DNA of 64,000 bases, taken from contig OY829366.1 in the NCBI GenBank assembly GCA_963691755.1, forward strand, positions 2,170,001 to 2,234,000, in the 5' to 3' direction. This DNA is from Dinoroseobacter sp013215265 (GTDB taxonomy: Bacteria > Pseudomonadota > Alphaproteobacteria > Rhodobacterales > Rhodobacteraceae). Positions 62,100 to 64,000 of the stretch are shown here, piece by piece. The translations under genes were made by a program, and so were the position numbers. The notes below the pieces were generated by a model. The model was not told the DNA's origin. It searched no databases and was given only the letters and a program-made list of their open reading frames with translations. Each line of letters begins with the position of its first letter. The first letter of the stretch is position 1.

Positions 62100-62669
62100 T
62101 TAGGCTTTGTCTCCAGCGACCTTTGCAGGTGCTGCTGTTTTTTGTGTCGGACGGTGCGCGGTCCGTGGTGCCGCAGCAGCGGTTTTCACACCTGCTCCAA
62201 GCGGGTCATCCTGGCGCTGAACCGAACCTTCAAAATGGGCACCCGATTCGATTGCTATCGTTTTGTGGATGATGTCGCCTTCAACTTGCGCGGTCGACGT
62301 TAGCCGGACCTTCAAACCCCGAACCTTCCCGACGACGCGCCCGTGTACGATGACATCATCTCCGAGAACTTCTCCGCGGATTGTCGCCGATTCACCAACC
62401 GTCAGCAGGTGTGCGCGGATATCGCCCTCGACCTGGCCTTCGACTTGGATATCACCCGTGGTCCGCAAGTTCCCTGAGATCGTCAGATCAGCAGAAATAA
62501 TTGAGGGCGAAACTTTTGCGCGCGGAGCAACTACAGGCGAATCTCCTGTACCGGGGCCTGATCCAGCGCCAGCAGGACGTGTTATGCCCTTCTCCGCCAG
62601 TTTTGGGCGTTCAGGTTGTTCCGAGGCTGTTTTCGGCCCGGGTTCGTTGATGCGTGATTTAGAAAACAT
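62100..62669 (-). CDS. Bactofilin family cytoskeletal protein
   Basis: 189 residues. A disordered Pro- and Gly-rich N-terminus (residues ~1-55) is followed by the bactofilin beta-helix (SIISADLTISGNLRTTGDIQ, VEGQVEGDIRAHLLTVGESA, VIVHGRVVGKVRGLKVRLTS, VEGDIIHKTIAIESGAHFEG) and an Ala/Lys-rich tail. Bactofilins polymerise at the membrane and position cell-wall enzymes. It overlaps the upstream M23 peptidase gene by 11 nt, the common pairing in alphaproteobacteria and a sign of joint action in peptidoglycan remodelling. Confidence 0.93.
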   Translation of the reverse strand: MFSKSRINEPGPKTASEQPERPKLAEKGITRPAGAGSGPGTGDSPVVAPRAKVSPSIISADLTISGNLRTTGDIQVEGQVEGDIRAHLLTVGESATIRGEVLGDDVIVHGRVVGKVRGLKVRLTSTAQVEGDIIHKTIAIESGAHFEGSVQRQDDPLGAGVKTAAAAPRTAHRPTQKTAAPAKVAGDKA

Positions 62670-64000
62670 TTTGGCCTGCCCTAATGAAGGTCATCGGATT
62701 AACGGGTGTGCCGTTCAAGCGTACTTCGTAATGAAGGTGTGACCCGGTTGAACGGCCGGAACTCCCCATATCACCAATTCTATCCCCACGCGAGACCGTT
62801 TGGCCCTGAGATACGCGAATGCGCGACAAATGGGCGTATCGGGTCGTGTATCCAAACTCATGCTGGATCGTGATCATGCGTCCGTAACCACCGGCCCACC
62901 CCGACTGGATGACAACACCGTCGCCAGCAGCAAGCAACGGGGTGCCAACTGGCGCTGCAAAATCGGTGCCGTTGTGCATCCGTCGACCACCCGTTTTGGG
63001 GTCACGACGATATCCAAACCCGGATGTAAAGCGGTAGGATGACTGCACGGGCTGATAAAAAGGAAGCATGTCGGTTGCCATGCGGTGCAAGTTTAATTCG
63101 TCGAACTTGCTCAGGATCGTATTTGCGCGTTCAGCGAGAGGATCCTGAAGGTCTTCGCCGTTCGGACCCCGTGTCGATACTGACAAAGGAACAAGCGGGC
63201 CACCTTGGCCAGTGTATGTCCGACGCACGGTCTCAATGATACGGTCAGCTGGCAGTTCCGCTTGCTGTAATACTTGTTCAAGGGGCTCCAGCGACGCGGT
63301 CGCGGCTTCTTCAAGGCGGTCCAAAATGCGCTCGGTGCGTTCTTCGGCAAGTTTCGCGGCGTAGATAAGCTCTTCAACTTCTTGTTGGGCCGTCTCCGCA
63401 TGCTGAGCTACAGTATCACGACCTTCGGCGGTCTGCATCAAACGATCCGATAAGGCCTCAATAGTCGCGACTTTGGCTGCGAGCATTCCGGCTTGCGTGT
63501 TTCGTGTCCCTGTCACTTGTTCAAGTTCAGCAATAACAAGTTCGGCACGGTCTATCGCGTCATCCCGCTCACGCATCGCGGTCTGAAGTGTCTCGTGAAT
63601 GGCGTCGATGCCCGTTTCCAATTCGGAACGGCGCTCTTCGCTCTCAAGCAGGCGCTGTTGCATTGCAGAGATCTGAGCCATCGCAATGTAAAAGCGTTCC
63701 TGAGCTTTCCGCGCTTCTTCGGCACGCGTGTCACGCTCCAAGGACAGGTCGTTCAGACGAGCGCCGTACATGGCTTGTTCACGGAGGGCCTGATCACGCG
63801 CAGATCCGGAATTCAAACTGTCCATCAACAATACGGAGGTCGAAAAGATCGTCCATCCAAGAACAAGGGCCGATCCCCCCAGAATGCCGACCTGTGTTCC
63901 GGTCGACAGACGCATGAATCGCGTTCCGTCATCTGATTTAAGAAAGAGCCGCTGCTCGGGCAGGATGTCCTGCACCTTCTGAAGAAGCCGTGCTACCACC
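62659..64000 (-). CDS. M23 family peptidoglycan endopeptidase with coiled coil (5' end at or beyond the window edge)
   Basis: At least 446 residues; the first in-frame GTG is at 63999, but the true start probably lies a few codons outside. A cytoplasmic start is followed by one membrane segment (GTQVGILGGSALVLGWTIFS), a long periplasmic coiled coil (~65-240, for example ERDTRAEEARKAQERFYIAM) and a LytM/M23 domain. The zinc ligands are in RRMHNGTDFAAPVGTPLL (His and Asp), RYAHLSRI and GSHLHYEVRLNG (HxH). It would cut peptide cross-links. The bactofilin encoded next may localise it. Confidence 0.92.
   Translation of the reverse strand, partial: VVARLLQKVQDILPEQRLFLKSDDGTRFMRLSTGTQVGILGGSALVLGWTIFSTSVLLMDSLNSGSARDQALREQAMYGARLNDLSLERDTRAEEARKAQERFYIAMAQISAMQQRLLESEERRSELETGIDAIHETLQTAMRERDDAIDRAELVIAELEQVTGTRNTQAGMLAAKVATIEALSDRLMQTAEGRDTVAQHAETAQQEVEELIYAAKLAEERTERILDRLEEAATASLEPLEQVLQQAELPADRIIETVRRTYTGQGGPLVPLSVSTRGPNGEDLQDPLAERANTILSKFDELNLHRMATDMLPFYQPVQSSYRFTSGFGYRRDPKTGGRRMHNGTDFAAPVGTPLLAAGDGVVIQSGWAGGYGRMITIQHEFGYTTRYAHLSRIRVSQGQTVSRGDRIGDMGSSGRSTGSHLHYEVRLNGTPVNPMTFIRAGQNVF

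Overview
The window looks like chromosomal DNA of a Roseobacter-group alphaproteobacterium (Rhodobacteraceae). The evidence is the gene content and style: a soxAG sarcosine oxidase tail, a GapR (DUF2312) protein, roseobacter-type sugar and polyol ABC operons, a gcvTHP operon behind a glycine riboswitch, and a bactofilin next to an M23 peptidase. This assignment is an inference from families, not from a database search.

Layout. 1-5.9 kb is core: the end of sarcosine oxidase (soxA, soxG), Fe superoxide dismutase, a FadB-like bifunctional beta-oxidation enzyme, a small membrane protein, GapR and a frameshifted conserved gene. A tRNA-Thr(TGT) at 6.05 kb is the entry point of a ~20 kb genomic island. 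A 46-bp direct repeat of the tRNA 3' half lies at 6084-6129 and again at 26158-26203. Next to the tRNA are a tyrosine integrase, an AlpA-like HTH protein and a Toprim/DUF5906 primase-helicase. After an IS1380-family insertion the island carries two cargo modules. The first (13.99-21.25 kb) is a compact operon: an HExxH/HlyC-like fusion, a second HlyC-type lysine acyltransferase, an SCP2-JmjC (cupin-8) oxygenase, a 120-residue peptide with a 13-Gly run and four evenly spaced Cys, a DUF2927 protein, a 43-aa overlapping ORF, and a type I ABC exporter with its HlyD adaptor. I read it as a candidate system for making and exporting a modified, possibly acylated peptide, and it is the most novel item here. 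The second (21.4-25.8 kb) is a probable restriction-modification module: two DNA methyltransferases plus a DUF3883 PD-(D/E)xK protein. Beyond the right att site are an Abi/HEPN-like gene, a Sel1-repeat protein, and a third partial copy of the att sequence at 28.67 kb.

28.9-37.3 kb is a phosphorus-related region: a Na/Pi-cotransporter-family protein, then a DeoR regulator, Ugp-like ABC transporter and GpdQ-like phosphodiesterase on the minus strand, with a HAD-family gene divergent from them. 37.4-51.4 kb is an inositol catabolism and uptake locus: iolD-C-B-J-G on the minus strand; an iolG-like gene, iolE and another iolG-like gene on the plus strand; a LacI regulator; an inositol-type ABC transporter; and a second iolB. 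A perfect TTGCAACCGGTTGCAA palindrome in one divergent promoter and a near-identical one in another suggest LacI control of the whole locus. Every enzyme from inositol to the aldolase step is present; iolA/mmsA is not in the window.

51.4-55.1 kb holds a second LacI regulator, a phytanoyl-CoA-dioxygenase-like protein and an MFS carrier. 55.1-59.7 kb is the glycine-riboswitch gcvT-H-P operon, which fits metabolically with glycine release by sarcosine oxidase. 59.9-64 kb has a MauG/cytochrome c peroxidase, a small Sel1-like secreted protein starting inside the same 18-bp palindrome, a bactofilin and an M23 peptidase that runs to the window edge.
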